Below are positions 36,678-45,161 of a stretch of 50,042 nt of DNA, piece after piece (the first letter of the stretch is position 1; each line of letters begins with the position of its first letter). Source of the DNA: Planctomycetota bacterium (GTDB taxonomy: Bacteria; Planctomycetota; Planctomycetia; Planctomycetales; Planctomycetaceae); the NCBI GenBank assembly GCA_018242525.1, contig JAFEBS010000061.1, positions 1 through 50,042 on the forward strand. Reading direction: 5' to 3'. The notes below the pieces were generated by a model. The model did not search any database. It worked only from the letters and a program-made list of their open reading frames with translations, and was not told the origin of the DNA. The position numbers were made by a program, and so were the translations under genes.

Positions 36678-37022
36678 ATGATGACTGAAGTGAAGAAAAA
36701 GACGAACGAGCCGATCATGCAGGTCTACCATACGGGGGACGTGACCGTGGTCGGATTTGGTGGCGGCGCAGTGAACACGAAAATTGATTTCAGCTTGTAT
36801 CGCGACGTTTTGACGGAACTGGTTCATCGGTATGACTGCCGCATCCTGGCGATCGATCTGGCCGGAGTCAAAGAATTGCCGGCCGGATTGCTGGGAGTCA
36901 TGGTCCCGATTCGCAAGCTGGTCGAACGGATCGAAATCCACAACCCGACCGATTCCGTCCGGGACATGCTGATCAAGATCCAGGTCGCCTCGCTGTTCGA
37001 CATCTGCGAATCGGTGGCCTGA
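36678..37022 (+). CDS. STAS-domain protein without the usual phospho-serine
   Basis: 114 residues from the ATG at 36678 (AGGA six bases upstream). The fold pattern is that of SpoIIAA-like anti-anti-sigma factors: a TVVGFGGG strand, a CRILAIDLAGV strand, then the helix start. The loop that should read D-S-S-G is PAGL (residues 68-71), so the phosphorylatable serine is missing. It probably does not act in a standard anti-sigma switch. No kinase, phosphatase or sigma gene is adjacent. The 207-base gap after the photolyase holds no gene. Confidence 0.8.
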   Translation: MMTEVKKKTNEPIMQVYHTGDVTVVGFGGGAVNTKIDFSLYRDVLTELVHRYDCRILAIDLAGVKELPAGLLGVMVPIRKLVERIEIHNPTDSVRDMLIKIQVASLFDICESVA

Positions 37023-37165
37023 CATACGATCGATTGCCACACGAACCCAACACGCGCAATTTGAAGTTGCGCATTTTCATCGTTCCCAAGCTCCTGCTTG
37101 GGAACGCACGTCTTTGAAGCTCCGCTTCATGGTCCCAGGCACAACCGTGCCTTGTCGGCTCCAAA

Positions 37166-37288
37166 GTAGCCCTGTCGCTCCGAGACAGGGAGCGCGATGG
37201 GGAGAACCGCGTTGAACGCGATTCAGCGGGGACTGGTTTGAGGGGCCTGCCTGCAATCTCGCGACCTGTCGCGGAGCGACAGGGCTAC
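37166..37288. repeat. R4 element, copy a (123 bp)
   Basis: Begins GTAGCCCTGTCGCTCCGAGA and ends with the inverse (CGGAGCGACAGGGCTAC). The interior has GAACCGCGTTGAACGCG and ACTGGTTTGAGGGG. Preceded by TGTCGGCTCCAAA, which is also shared by copies b and c. Confidence 0.92.
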
Positions 37289-37552
37289 CTTCTTGTGGCC
37301 GGGTGCGTCACGTGGTCTTTGGTCAAGTAGCATCCAAATACGGACCAAGCATGGCTTTCACCTCGACATTTCGTGACTGTCACGCAGTCCTTTTCGGAGT
37401 TGATCAAACTGTCGAAAGACTTCATCCTGACGAACCGCATCGGCGCACTGCTTGTCCCAGAGCGGCCAAGCAATGGCCCATTCTGTTGACTTCGGAACGG
37501 CAAAGCATGATGCCACCCTGGCAAGCTTGAATGAGTAAATGGGGCGAAGAGA

Positions 37553-38010
37553 ATGTCTGAAGACCAGGTGTTCGATGATCTGCATCACCGGCTGTCTGAT
37601 CCGATCTTGAATGAAAGTCAATTTGGTGGCATTGGAGTTGGAGAAACGTGGCGGGTTCAAAGTGACATCGAGGCATTTTTTCAAAAGTACGCCCGACACG
37701 CTGGGCTAGATGACGTGACGCTGAAATACACGATCGGCGATCGGCCCGGCACTCGAAGGCTTGATGTGTGATGGGACGCAATATGCCGTATCCCCAAAGG
37801 GAAAGCTGCTCAACTATCTGGTGACGGAGATCGATGGAAATCACGTGAGAGAATCCAGGTTTTGGGTCAATCAGTGGCTGATCCCTCGTCATTACCAAGG
37901 TCCGTATCTGGTCGCCCAGCGAGATTGTGCATGACTTTGAGCGTGCGAACTCGATGGGCACGCAGTGTACCAGCAATGCGAATGACTCGCACCAATCCAG
38001 TACCGTGTGA
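37553..38010 (+). pseudogene. Decayed ORF, unknown protein
   Basis: An ATG at 37553 opens 72 codons to a TGA at 37769. Protein-like sequence then continues in the next frame (GTQYAVSPKGKLLNYLVTEI, to a TGA at 37932). A third frame from about 37876 (VRIWSPSEIVHDFERANSMG) runs to a TGA at 38008. Three successive frames in the same direction, each with balanced composition, suggest one old gene broken by two frame changes. No family was recognised. It is flanked on both sides by R4 copies. Confidence 0.35.
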
Positions 38011-38118
38011 GGCACTGCAGACGGCATTAGCCGTTGTGGTGATTGCAACTTACGTTGAACGCCGTTACATTGAGTCCGTCTCGAGCACGGAATAACGGGG
38101 TGCCTGGTCGGCTCCAAA

Positions 38119-38241
38119 GTAGCCCTGTCGCTCCGAGACAGGGAGCGCGATGGGGAGAACCGCGTTGAACGCGATTCAGCGGGGACTGGTTTGAGGGGCC
38201 TGTCTGTAATCTCGCGACCTGTCGCGGAGCGACAGGGCCAC
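38119..38241. repeat. R4 element, copy b (123 bp)
   Basis: Same orientation as copy a, with few differences; the right end reads GGGCCAC in place of GGGCTAC. The upstream 20-30 bases (CGGAATAACGGGGTGCCTGG) are close to those before copy c, so the repeated unit is longer than the palindrome here. Confidence 0.9.
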
Positions 38242-38250
38242 CTTCCCTGA

Positions 38251-38528
38251 GCGGGCGGGTGGCCGGGGTCGACCAACGGGAGCCCCAGAAATGCGCCACC
38301 ACTGCCAATCCGCGGGAATCGTGTCAACAGAAAATGAAATGCGAGTGAGTTCGTCAGACCGCACTGCGCTCGACCACTTGCAGTCTCGCGACGCTTGACG
38401 AGATGTCTCTGTGTCTCCGAACCTGATTCGCGATTTCCCGAATTCTTCTCGCAAACGGCGATGATGAATCCAATACCCGTTACTCGCATTTCTGGGGGCT
38501 CCCGTTGGTCGACCCCAGCCACCCCCGC
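38251..38528. repeat. R6 inverted-repeat element (278 bp)
   Basis: Arms of about 44 bases at 38251-38295 (GCGGGCGGGTGGCCGGGGTC...) and 38485-38528 (inverse, with few mismatches). The 190-base interior has no recognisable gene. The arms match the element at the left window edge. It lies exactly between R4 copies b and c. Confidence 0.85.
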
Positions 38529-38572
38529 TCCTCATTGAGCACGGAGAAACGGAGTGCCTGGTCGGCTCCAAA

Positions 38573-38695
38573 GTAGCCCTGTCGCTCCGAGACAGGGAGC
38601 GCGATGGGGAGAACCGCGTTGAACGCGATTCAGCGGGGACTGGTTTGAGGGGTTTGTCTGCAATCTCGCGACCTGTCTCGGAGCGACAGGGCTAC
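38573..38695. repeat. R4 element, copy c (123 bp), overlapping a stop codon
   Basis: Same orientation as copies a and b. Its right end (GGGCTAC) contains the minus-strand TAG stop of the DUF1080 gene (38692-38694). The repeat thus starts within the last codons of that gene and would be transcribed as a 3' hairpin. Confidence 0.92.
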
Positions 38696-39480
38696 TTGCC
38701 AGCCTTGGCCTTTTGTTCGGCGCGCTGCTGGCGTCCCTTTTCGACGTATTCGCGTTCGAATTTCAACTTGTCAGCGGGGATCGCCATCGGCGTCACCGGG
38801 GTTCGATCCAGTCTGCTCTCGGGCGTCAACGTGCGCCACCGGAGGCTGCGGTACCAGACGGGATCTCCATGATCCTGCAGGTGCAGGTGAGCACCTCGCT
38901 TTTTCAGGTCCGCACCACGGATGTCGAGCAGTTCCACTTCCCAGGCGTACTTCGGATCCGTGTAATCGAAGTCAATCACTTTTTCGTCATTCAACCAGTG
39001 TTGAATCACCGACCCCTGGCAGACGATCCGACCCGAGTTCCAGTCGCCAACGGGCTTCGTGGCGTCTTTCGACGGTGCCATGCAGAAGTACAGTGACGCG
39101 GCACTGGTCCGGGGATTCTTGCCATCCCCATGTTTGGCATTGTCCAGGATCTGGTATTCGTACTGGCCGGGACGGTAGTAGATCCCGCTGTTGCTGCCGG
39201 GTCCGACCTTCCAGTCGAACCGCAACTCAAAATTGTCCGGAACCGGTTTGACCTTGTAGGTCAAGCCGCCCCCCTTGTCCGCGCGACCAAAAGCACCATC
39301 TTCGACTTTCCAATTCCCCTTCTGCTCCCACCCCTCCAGATCCTTGCCATTGAACAGCAACTCAAACCCCGCCTGCTTTTCCTCGTCGGTCAGCGTATTC
39401 GGCGAGGCGGCATCCGCCACCGACCACGTGCCCAGGAGCGAGTACAGGACCAGTGAGCCAATCCAGAGATGATTTCGCAT
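38692..39480 (-). CDS. DUF1080 (3-keto-disaccharide hydrolase-type) exported protein
   Basis: 262 residues from the ATG at 39480 (GAGGA upstream), with a signal peptide (about 1-24, ending ADAA). The mature protein is the concanavalin-like DUF1080 fold: GFELLFNGKDLEGWEQ, then GNWKVEDGAF, FDWKVGPGSNSGIYYRPG and YEYQILDNAKH, and WNSGRIVCQG. The family acts on glycans; some members hydrolyse 3-keto-glycosides. The Lys/Gln/Arg-rich C-terminal 25 residues are not part of the domain. The TAG stop is formed by R4 copy c. Transcribed alone. Confidence 0.92.
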   Translation of the reverse strand: MRNHLWIGSLVLYSLLGTWSVADAASPNTLTDEEKQAGFELLFNGKDLEGWEQKGNWKVEDGAFGRADKGGGLTYKVKPVPDNFELRFDWKVGPGSNSGIYYRPGQYEYQILDNAKHGDGKNPRTSAASLYFCMAPSKDATKPVGDWNSGRIVCQGSVIQHWLNDEKVIDFDYTDPKYAWEVELLDIRGADLKKRGAHLHLQDHGDPVWYRSLRWRTLTPESRLDRTPVTPMAIPADKLKFEREYVEKGRQQRAEQKAKAGK

Positions 39481-39533
39481 GAAGGTTTCCTCGTGGTAGA
39501 GCAGCCGAAGAGACAATGGTCAACAGAGTCAGA

Positions 39534-40130
39534 TTATGTGCCGGGATACGGATTCGCGGCCAGCATGTCGACCGGAATCGATCGGACAATTTCATCCAGG
39601 CAGACACGTGTTTGGTGTTCGGTCGCCCAACGGAACACATATTCCCAATCGAGCCTTCCACGCTGGACCGCGATCACATCCCGAATATCCTGCCGATCTT
39701 TGGATCTTCCTGCTTCCACAGCCCACCGCAGCTTGAAGACAATCACGTCCTCTAATGTCGGAACGTTGGCATAACGATCGAGTTGTTGAACAAACACCCG
39801 CTGCCGACGCTGAAATCGCTGCTGATCATGAGGATCCATGCTGAGTCGAAATAACTCAATTTTGAAGCTGCTATTGGCAAATGTGACGATGTTTCGCCGA
39901 GTTCCTGTTGCGGTCTCAAAAGTGAGTTGCATGTCGACCTTAAATTCACGCCCCAAATGACTCTGCAGTTCCGCCAGGCTCGAATTGTTCAACTGAATCA
40001 CGATATCTGCATCGTGTGTCGAACGGGGGATGCCATAGAAATTGGTGGAGAATGAACCAACAACCATGTAATCAATTTGGAGAGCCTCCAATCCGTCAAT
40101 CAGTTTCGCAGTCGCCTCTTCGCCAATCAT
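39534..40130 (-). CDS. Nucleotidyltransferase-fold protein, second gene of a two-gene module
   Basis: 198 residues from the ATG at 40130, which overlaps the TGA of the upstream gene (ATGA); a TTG at 40148 is not needed. The motif GSFSTNFYGIPRSTHDADIVI is the G-S...D-x-D signature of the DNA polymerase beta-like nucleotidyltransferase fold, as in MNT antitoxins and AbiEii/MenT-type toxins. A helical C-terminal part (about 120-195; KLRWAVEAGRSKDRQDIRDV) resembles the DUF6036/AbiEii group. The enzyme could add nucleotides to RNA or protein. The small partner gene suggests a toxin-antitoxin or regulatory pair. Confidence 0.85.
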   Translation of the reverse strand: MIGEEATAKLIDGLEALQIDYMVVGSFSTNFYGIPRSTHDADIVIQLNNSSLAELQSHLGREFKVDMQLTFETATGTRRNIVTFANSSFKIELFRLSMDPHDQQRFQRRQRVFVQQLDRYANVPTLEDVIVFKLRWAVEAGRSKDRQDIRDVIAVQRGRLDWEYVFRWATEHQTRVCLDEIVRSIPVDMLAANPYPGT

Positions 40131-40393
40131 AATTCGTTTTCCGGACAAGGTTGATAGAGATTTCCATCCTCCAGTCGCTGCGCGATCTCGAGCCGTTCCT
40201 GGACCATCGCATCGACCTCTTGTGCGGTGGCATGGGGAAACTGATGCCGGATGCCATCACGCATCAATCCACAAGCCCGTTCAAAAAGTCGAACCCCCTC
40301 GATCATCTTCTGATCGGGCGGTGTATTCCTGGCCCGAAGCACTCGTTCGCGATAGATCGCATCGGCATCCGCTCGAATTGCGTCTCCGTCCAT
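40127..40393 (-). CDS. Small helical protein paired with nucleotidyltransferase
   Basis: 88 residues from the ATG at 40393 with GAGGAG seven bases upstream; a GTG one codon earlier is less likely. All-helical, with RARNTPPDQKMIEGVRLFER and MRDGIRHQFPHAT motifs, of a kind I recall next to nucleotidyltransferase genes in Planctomycetota and related phyla. It ends in an ATGA overlap with the nucleotidyltransferase gene, so translation is probably coupled. Function unknown; partner or antitoxin role is inference. Confidence 0.78.
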   Translation of the reverse strand: MDGDAIRADADAIYRERVLRARNTPPDQKMIEGVRLFERACGLMRDGIRHQFPHATAQEVDAMVQERLEIAQRLEDGNLYQPCPENEL

Positions 40394-40709
40394 CACTTCA
40401 CTCCTCGTGCAGCTACAGTCGCCCGTACAGAATCTGGCACAGCCCGCCGACCGCGATTACAGTCAACCCTTCCTGAGCCATTGTACTCAAAAAGCCGTGT
40501 CACGTTCGGATTCCCAAATGGTTTTCGGATCCAGACCAGGGGTCAAGTGGTTCAAAGTTCAATTTTCGCGGGTCATGCCTTTTGCACGCAGCATCTTGCC
40601 TGGTATCCGCGAAAATTGAACTTTGAACCACTTGACCCCGGTGATGGTAATCCGTCATTGAATTGATGATGATGTCCGGCAAACTCGACGACATGCCGAA
40701 TGGGGGTGA
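40394..40709. other. Divergent intergenic region with R5 palindrome
   Basis: Between the nucleotidyltransferase module (minus) and the export operon (plus). It holds the R5 palindrome (40539-40639). No gene was seen. The GGGGGTGA before 40710 is the ribosome-binding site of the ATPase gene. Confidence 0.6.
40539..40639. repeat. R5 perfect palindrome (101 bp, 33-bp arms)
   Basis: Arms 40539-40571 (GGGGTCAAGTGGTTCAAAGT...) and 40607-40639 are perfect inverse copies with a 35-base loop. No second copy was seen in the window. The hairpin lies 70 bases before the ABC export operon start. Confidence 0.9.
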
Positions 40710-41468
40710 ATGATCATTAACGTTGATGACGCAGGCGATGCCCCGGCGACCGATGTCAATCTTCGCGAGCCGGTTTTCCGGGCGCGCGGATTGACGAAAA
40801 TCTATCATGTTGGCGAGGTAGATGTCTGTGCACTTCGCGGCATCGACCTGGAGTTGTATGCAGGGGAATTCGTGGTGTTGCTGGGAGCATCCGGCAGCGG
40901 AAAATCGACTCTGCTGAACATCCTGGGGGGACTCGATTGCCCGACGGCCGGCGATGTCTGGTTCCGCGATCACGATCTGGTCCACGCCACGGATGCGGAT
41001 CTCACGCGTTATCGACGTGACCATGTCGGGTTCGTGTTCCAGTTCTACAACCTGATCCCCAGCCTGACGGCTCGCGAGAACGTGGCACTGATCACGGACA
41101 TCGCCGAAGAATCGATGACACCGGAAGCGGCACTGGGGCTCGTTGGCCTGACGGCCAGACTGGACCACTTTCCCGCTCAACTTTCCGGCGGTGAGCAGCA
41201 GCGGGTCGCCATCGCCCGTGCGATTGCCAAGCAGCCGGATGTTCTGCTGTGCGATGAGCCGACCGGGGCCCTGGACGTGCAAACGGGAATTACGGTCCTG
41301 GAGTCGCTGGAACGGGTCAACGAGGAACTGGGGACGACGACCGCCATCATCACTCACAATGCCGTCATCGCCCGGATGGCGAACCGCATCATCACGTTGT
41401 CGGATGGGCGGATCGTGGGTGAAGAGACGAACGCCGTCCGCAGTCGTGCCTCAGAGCTGGTCTGGTAA
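40710..41468 (+). CDS. ABC transporter ATP-binding protein (MacB/LolD-like)
   Basis: 252 residues. Walker A GASGSGKST, Q-loop VFQFYNLIPSLT, signature LSGGEQQRVAIARA, Walker B VLLCDEPTGALD and the H-loop ITHN are all present, with the sequence style of the LolD/MacB export group. The first gene of a three-gene operon: five bases separate it from the permease, which is followed after four by the membrane-fusion protein. It powers export from the inner membrane; the substrate is unknown. Confidence 0.95.
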   Translation: MIINVDDAGDAPATDVNLREPVFRARGLTKIYHVGEVDVCALRGIDLELYAGEFVVLLGASGSGKSTLLNILGGLDCPTAGDVWFRDHDLVHATDADLTRYRRDHVGFVFQFYNLIPSLTARENVALITDIAEESMTPEAALGLVGLTARLDHFPAQLSGGEQQRVAIARAIAKQPDVLLCDEPTGALDVQTGITVLESLERVNEELGTTTAIITHNAVIARMANRIITLSDGRIVGEETNAVRSRASELVW

Positions 41469-41473
41469 ACATC

Positions 41474-43840
41474 ATGCGCGCCTTACAACGCAAAATGTTC
41501 CGGGACTTGTGGATTCTGCGTGGTCCGTCGCTGGCAATCGGGCTGGTGATGGCCAGCGGGGTGGCCACATTTGTCATGTCACTCAGCACACTGTCGACCC
41601 TGTATCATGCCCGGCTTTCTTATTACGAACGTTATCGCTTTGCGAATGTATTCGTAAATGTCAAACGAGCCCCGGAGACATTGAAATCGCGCCTGGCAGA
41701 GATTCCCGGTGTGATGCACGTGGGGACCCGGATCACCCAGTTTGTGAATCTCGACCTGCCAGACATGCGGGAACCAGCCACGGGACGTCTGCTTTCACTG
41801 CCCGATCATGGCGAACCCGCCGTGAACAGGCTGTACCTGCGCTCGGGACGCTGGCCCGAGTTGGAGCGTCCGGACGAGGTGCTGATCAGTGATGGGTTCG
41901 CGACGGCGCACCGCCTGCAATCCGGCGACCGAGTGCGTGCCATCCTGAACGGTCGTCGGCAGGATCTGCGAATCGTGGGAATCGCGCTTTCCCCCGAATT
42001 CATCTATCAGATCCGTGAAGGAGACATCATTCCGGATGACCGTCGGTTCGGCATCTTCTGGATGCGGCGGCGGTCCCTGGAGGCGGCGTTTCAAATGACA
42101 GGTGCCTTCAACAATGCGGTCCTGCTCCTTTCGCCCGGAACGGACGAACTCCAGACCATACGTGAGGTGGATCGATTGACCGATCCGTACGGCGGCACGG
42201 GCGCTTACGGCCGCGGCGAACAATCGTCTCACAAGTTCATTTCCAACGAAATGGAGGAACTTCGCGGGATGGCCCTGTTCGTCCCCACCATCTTTATCCT
42301 GGTGGCCGCGTGGATGATGCAGGTGGTGTTTTCCCGACTGATTGGAACTCAGCGCGAACAGATCGCCACCTTGAAGGCGTTTGGCTATTCGTCCACCGAA
42401 GTCGGACTGCATTACCTGCAGTTTGTGATCTTTCTGGCGTGGCTCGGTACGGGCCTGGGAATCGGTGTCGGAACCTGGCTGGGCCGCGGTGTGGCGACCA
42501 TGTATTCCCGTTTCTTTCACTTCCCGGAGTTTGATTTCCATCTGGACAGTCGCGTCGTCCTGGCATCGATTGTGATCAGCACCCTGTCGGCAGGGATTGC
42601 CGTCATCATCCCCGTCCGGAAGGCAATGCATCTTCCCCCTGCCGAAGCGATGCGTCCCGAACTGCCGCCAGCATTCGGTTCTACATGGCTGGAATCACTC
42701 GCCGTGCTGCGACGGGCGCCCGTCGAACTGCGAATGATCGTGCGGCAGATGATTCGTCAACCGATTCGCCTGACGTTGACCTGCCTGGGCCTGTCACTGG
42801 CGGTGGCCGTTCTGATCCTGGGAAGTTTCATGCTGGACGGTCTGAACTATGTCATGGAATCCGAGTTCAACGTGGCACAGCGCCAGGATATGACCCTGAC
42901 ATTTGTCGAGCCGTCCCAGGGTCGGGTACTGTCTGAAGTGGCTCATCTTCCGGGAGTGATTTCGGCCGAGCCGTTCCGATCGGTCCCCGTCCGACTGCGT
43001 TCTGAACATCATTCCCGCCGATTGGGATTGATGGGCCTGCGAACAAACGGACGGCTCTTCCGCATCGCCAATGTCCATCGACAAAGCCAGTCCGTCCCCG
43101 AGACCGGACTGATACTTTCGAGCCAACTGGCACGGGTGTTGTCCGTCCGACCGGGCGAGACCGTCACCATCGAAGTGCTGGAGGGACGTCGGCCCGTTCA
43201 ATCGATGCGCGTCGCCGGACTGGTGGAAGACTTCCAGGGGGAAGCCGCCTATGCGAGCATTGACGCGGTCCACCGCCTGATGCAGGAAGGAGACGCAGTC
43301 AGCGGAGCGTTCCTGGCCGCCGACACCCGCCAAACCGCAGAGCTTTATCGGGAATTGAAGCGAACGCCGCGCCTGATCGGTGCCTCGCTGAAAGGTTCCG
43401 CCTTAATTGCACTCCGCGAGACCATCATTTCCAGTATTCTCCTGATGAGGACGTTTAACATTGGCTTCGCCTGTATCATTGCGTGCGGCGTCGTCTACAA
43501 CAGTGCTCGCATCACCCTGGCCGAACGGACGCGGGAACTGGCCACGATGCGTGTGATCGGCTTTACGCGTGGCGAAATCGGCCGCATCCTGCTGGGGGAA
43601 CTGGCCATCCTGACGCTGCTGGCAATCCCGCTGGGGCTCGGGATCGGGCATGTGATGGCCGACTTTGTGATCCGTGCCGCTTATGATACGGAACTTTTCC
43701 GAATCCCATTGGTGATTGCGCGGTCCACCGATGCTCTCGCCGCACTCGTTACGCTGTTGGCGGCCGTGTGTACGGGGTTGATTGTCAGTCACCGGCTCGC
43801 CCGACTCGATCTGGTCGCCGTCTTGAAGACGAGGGAATAA
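41474..43840 (+). CDS. ABC transporter permease, FtsX/MacB-like
   Basis: 788 residues. A first membrane helix at about 18-38 is followed by a large periplasmic domain (about 45-260). Then come three helices of FtsX domain 1 (about 270-395), a helix near 430-450, a second periplasmic domain (about 455-650) and FtsX domain 2 with three helices (about 655-780). This doubled FtsX layout is typical of LolC/MacB-type or DevC-like exporters. It lies between the ATPase and the membrane-fusion protein in one operon, so the three form one export complex. Substrate not known. Confidence 0.93.
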   Translation: MRALQRKMFRDLWILRGPSLAIGLVMASGVATFVMSLSTLSTLYHARLSYYERYRFANVFVNVKRAPETLKSRLAEIPGVMHVGTRITQFVNLDLPDMREPATGRLLSLPDHGEPAVNRLYLRSGRWPELERPDEVLISDGFATAHRLQSGDRVRAILNGRRQDLRIVGIALSPEFIYQIREGDIIPDDRRFGIFWMRRRSLEAAFQMTGAFNNAVLLLSPGTDELQTIREVDRLTDPYGGTGAYGRGEQSSHKFISNEMEELRGMALFVPTIFILVAAWMMQVVFSRLIGTQREQIATLKAFGYSSTEVGLHYLQFVIFLAWLGTGLGIGVGTWLGRGVATMYSRFFHFPEFDFHLDSRVVLASIVISTLSAGIAVIIPVRKAMHLPPAEAMRPELPPAFGSTWLESLAVLRRAPVELRMIVRQMIRQPIRLTLTCLGLSLAVAVLILGSFMLDGLNYVMESEFNVAQRQDMTLTFVEPSQGRVLSEVAHLPGVISAEPFRSVPVRLRSEHHSRRLGLMGLRTNGRLFRIANVHRQSQSVPETGLILSSQLARVLSVRPGETVTIEVLEGRRPVQSMRVAGLVEDFQGEAAYASIDAVHRLMQEGDAVSGAFLAADTRQTAELYRELKRTPRLIGASLKGSALIALRETIISSILLMRTFNIGFACIIACGVVYNSARITLAERTRELATMRVIGFTRGEIGRILLGELAILTLLAIPLGLGIGHVMADFVIRAAYDTELFRIPLVIARSTDALAALVTLLAAVCTGLIVSHRLARLDLVAVLKTRE

Positions 43841-43844
43841 CGGG

Positions 43845-45053
43845 ATGGCCAAGGGAAACAGGTCTCGGCAAGTCGTTGGCATCGGCATCGGCGTGGTCAT
43901 CGTCGGGCTGCTCGTTTATGGGTTCATGCCTCCCGCCGTGGATGTCGATCTGGCGACCATTACTGAGGGACCGCTGACGGTGTTCGTGGAGGAGGATGGG
44001 AAGACTCGCGTGCGCGAACGCTATATCGTGGCATCGCCGCTCGAAGGGCGATTGTTGCGAACGTCATTGCATAGTGGCGACATCGTAGTCGCCGGCACGA
44101 CAGTCGTGGCAACGATAGAAGCCAGTGACGTCACACTGCTGGACGATCGAGCCCGGTCGGAATCGGAAGCCCGTCTGAAGGCCGCCGAGGCACATCGGGA
44201 ACAATCGAAGGAACTGATCGAGCGTGCCCGGGATGCCGCCGCGATCGCCGGCAATGAATTGAACCGCGCGGAAGCGCTGCTGGCCAAGACTTCGATCACG
44301 ACCGAGGCCTACGAAGAAATCCGCCTGAAATACCGGTTGGCCAACCACGACCTGCGGGTTGCCGAGTTCAACCAGACAATCGCCGAGTTTGAACGCGACC
44401 AGGCCAAAGCCGCATTTGTGCGGTTCGCCGACCGGCCCGAGGACAAGCAACCGCTGTTTCGCCATGAGATGCGGGCTCCGATCTCCGGGCGGGTCTTTCG
44501 TGTCTTCGAGGAAAACGCCAGCCCCGTGATTGTCGGCGCGCGACTGATCGAATTGGGGGATCCCGCGGATCTGGAAGTGGAAATCGATGTCCTGTCGAGC
44601 GACGCGGTCCGCGTCAAACCCGGTGCCAAAGTCTGGCTGAAGCACTGGGGCGGCGACGCGCCCCTGGAAGCGCGGGTGCGGGTCGTCGAACCGTCTGCAT
44701 TCACCAAGATTTCGGCGCTCGGAATTGAGGAGCAGCGGGTGTGGGTGATTGCGGACATCATGTCTCCCCCGGAAAAGCGAACGACGCTGGGAGACGGCTA
44801 CAGGATTGAAGCCAGCATCGTCACCTGGGACAGCCCCAAGGTCGTGAAAGTTCCCGCCGGGGCACTCTTTCGCCGCGGGAATGACTGGGTTGTCTACCGG
44901 GTCCAGCAGTCCCGTGCCTCACTTCAAGTCGTTCAAGTGGGTCATTCCAATGGTTCCGAGTCGGAAGTTCTGGAAGGATTGGAACCGGGCGAGCAGGTTA
45001 TTTTGCATCCCAGCGACCGGGTCTACTCCGGGGCATCGGTGATCGCCCGGTAA
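43845..45053 (+). CDS. Membrane-fusion (HlyD/MacA-like) protein of the export operon
   Basis: 402 residues: a short cytoplasmic N-terminus, one membrane helix (about 9-29) and a split lipoyl/barrel-hairpin body. The first lipoyl half is at about 55-90 (ASPLEGRLLRTSLHSGDIV), a coiled-coil hairpin at about 95-195 and the second half at about 205-235 (EMRAPISGRVFRV). The beta-barrel follows to about 330. It should link the inner-membrane exporter with an outer-membrane exit protein, which is not encoded here. The ribosome-binding site overlaps the permease stop. Confidence 0.93.
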   Translation: MAKGNRSRQVVGIGIGVVIVGLLVYGFMPPAVDVDLATITEGPLTVFVEEDGKTRVRERYIVASPLEGRLLRTSLHSGDIVVAGTTVVATIEASDVTLLDDRARSESEARLKAAEAHREQSKELIERARDAAAIAGNELNRAEALLAKTSITTEAYEEIRLKYRLANHDLRVAEFNQTIAEFERDQAKAAFVRFADRPEDKQPLFRHEMRAPISGRVFRVFEENASPVIVGARLIELGDPADLEVEIDVLSSDAVRVKPGAKVWLKHWGGDAPLEARVRVVEPSAFTKISALGIEEQRVWVIADIMSPPEKRTTLGDGYRIEASIVTWDSPKVVKVPAGALFRRGNDWVVYRVQQSRASLQVVQVGHSNGSESEVLEGLEPGEQVILHPSDRVYSGASVIAR

Positions 45054-45066
45054 GACTCGCGCCGGC

Positions 45067-45158
45067 TTGGCCCAACAAAGTGGTCTGCCTCCCTACCAAT
45101 GTGGTTTCCGCTTATATCGGATGGCTGTGGCAGGGGTCTGACCCCTTTGTTGGGCAAA
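45067..45158. repeat. R2 palindrome, copy 2 (about 92 bp)
   Basis: Same element as 31807-31900: arms TTGGCCCAACAAA... and ...TTTGTTGGGCAAA, with a loop TGTGGTTTCCGCTTATATCG almost identical to copy 1. The arms here have a few mismatches. It lies between the convergent stops of the export operon and the decarboxylase gene, where it could act as a two-way terminator. Confidence 0.9.
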
Positions 45159-45161
45159 CGT

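Larger units (their letters stand above)
37023..38572. other. Repeat-rich intergenic zone with decayed frame
   Basis: About 1.5 kb without an intact gene. It contains R4 copies at 37166-37288 and 38119-38241, an R6 element at 38251-38528 and the decayed frame at 37553-38010; the third R4 copy follows at 38573-38695. Long minus-strand frames across the zone (such as 37422-38522) run through the repeats and look like chance. Confidence 0.6.

Noticed and set aside
36467..36688. Plus-strand ORF of 73 codons between photolyase and STAS gene
   Set aside because: No ribosome-binding site, overlaps both neighbours slightly and has no recognisable features.
37422..38522. Minus-strand ORF of 366 codons
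   Set aside because: It runs through R4 copy b and most of R6 and antisense to the decayed frame; composition is Arg/Ser/Pro-rich and no domain is seen. It is a by-product of GC-rich palindromic sequence.
40500..41357. Minus-strand ORF of 285 codons over the ABC ATPase gene
   Set aside because: Fully antisense to a clear ABC ATPase and running into the R5 palindrome; shadow frame.
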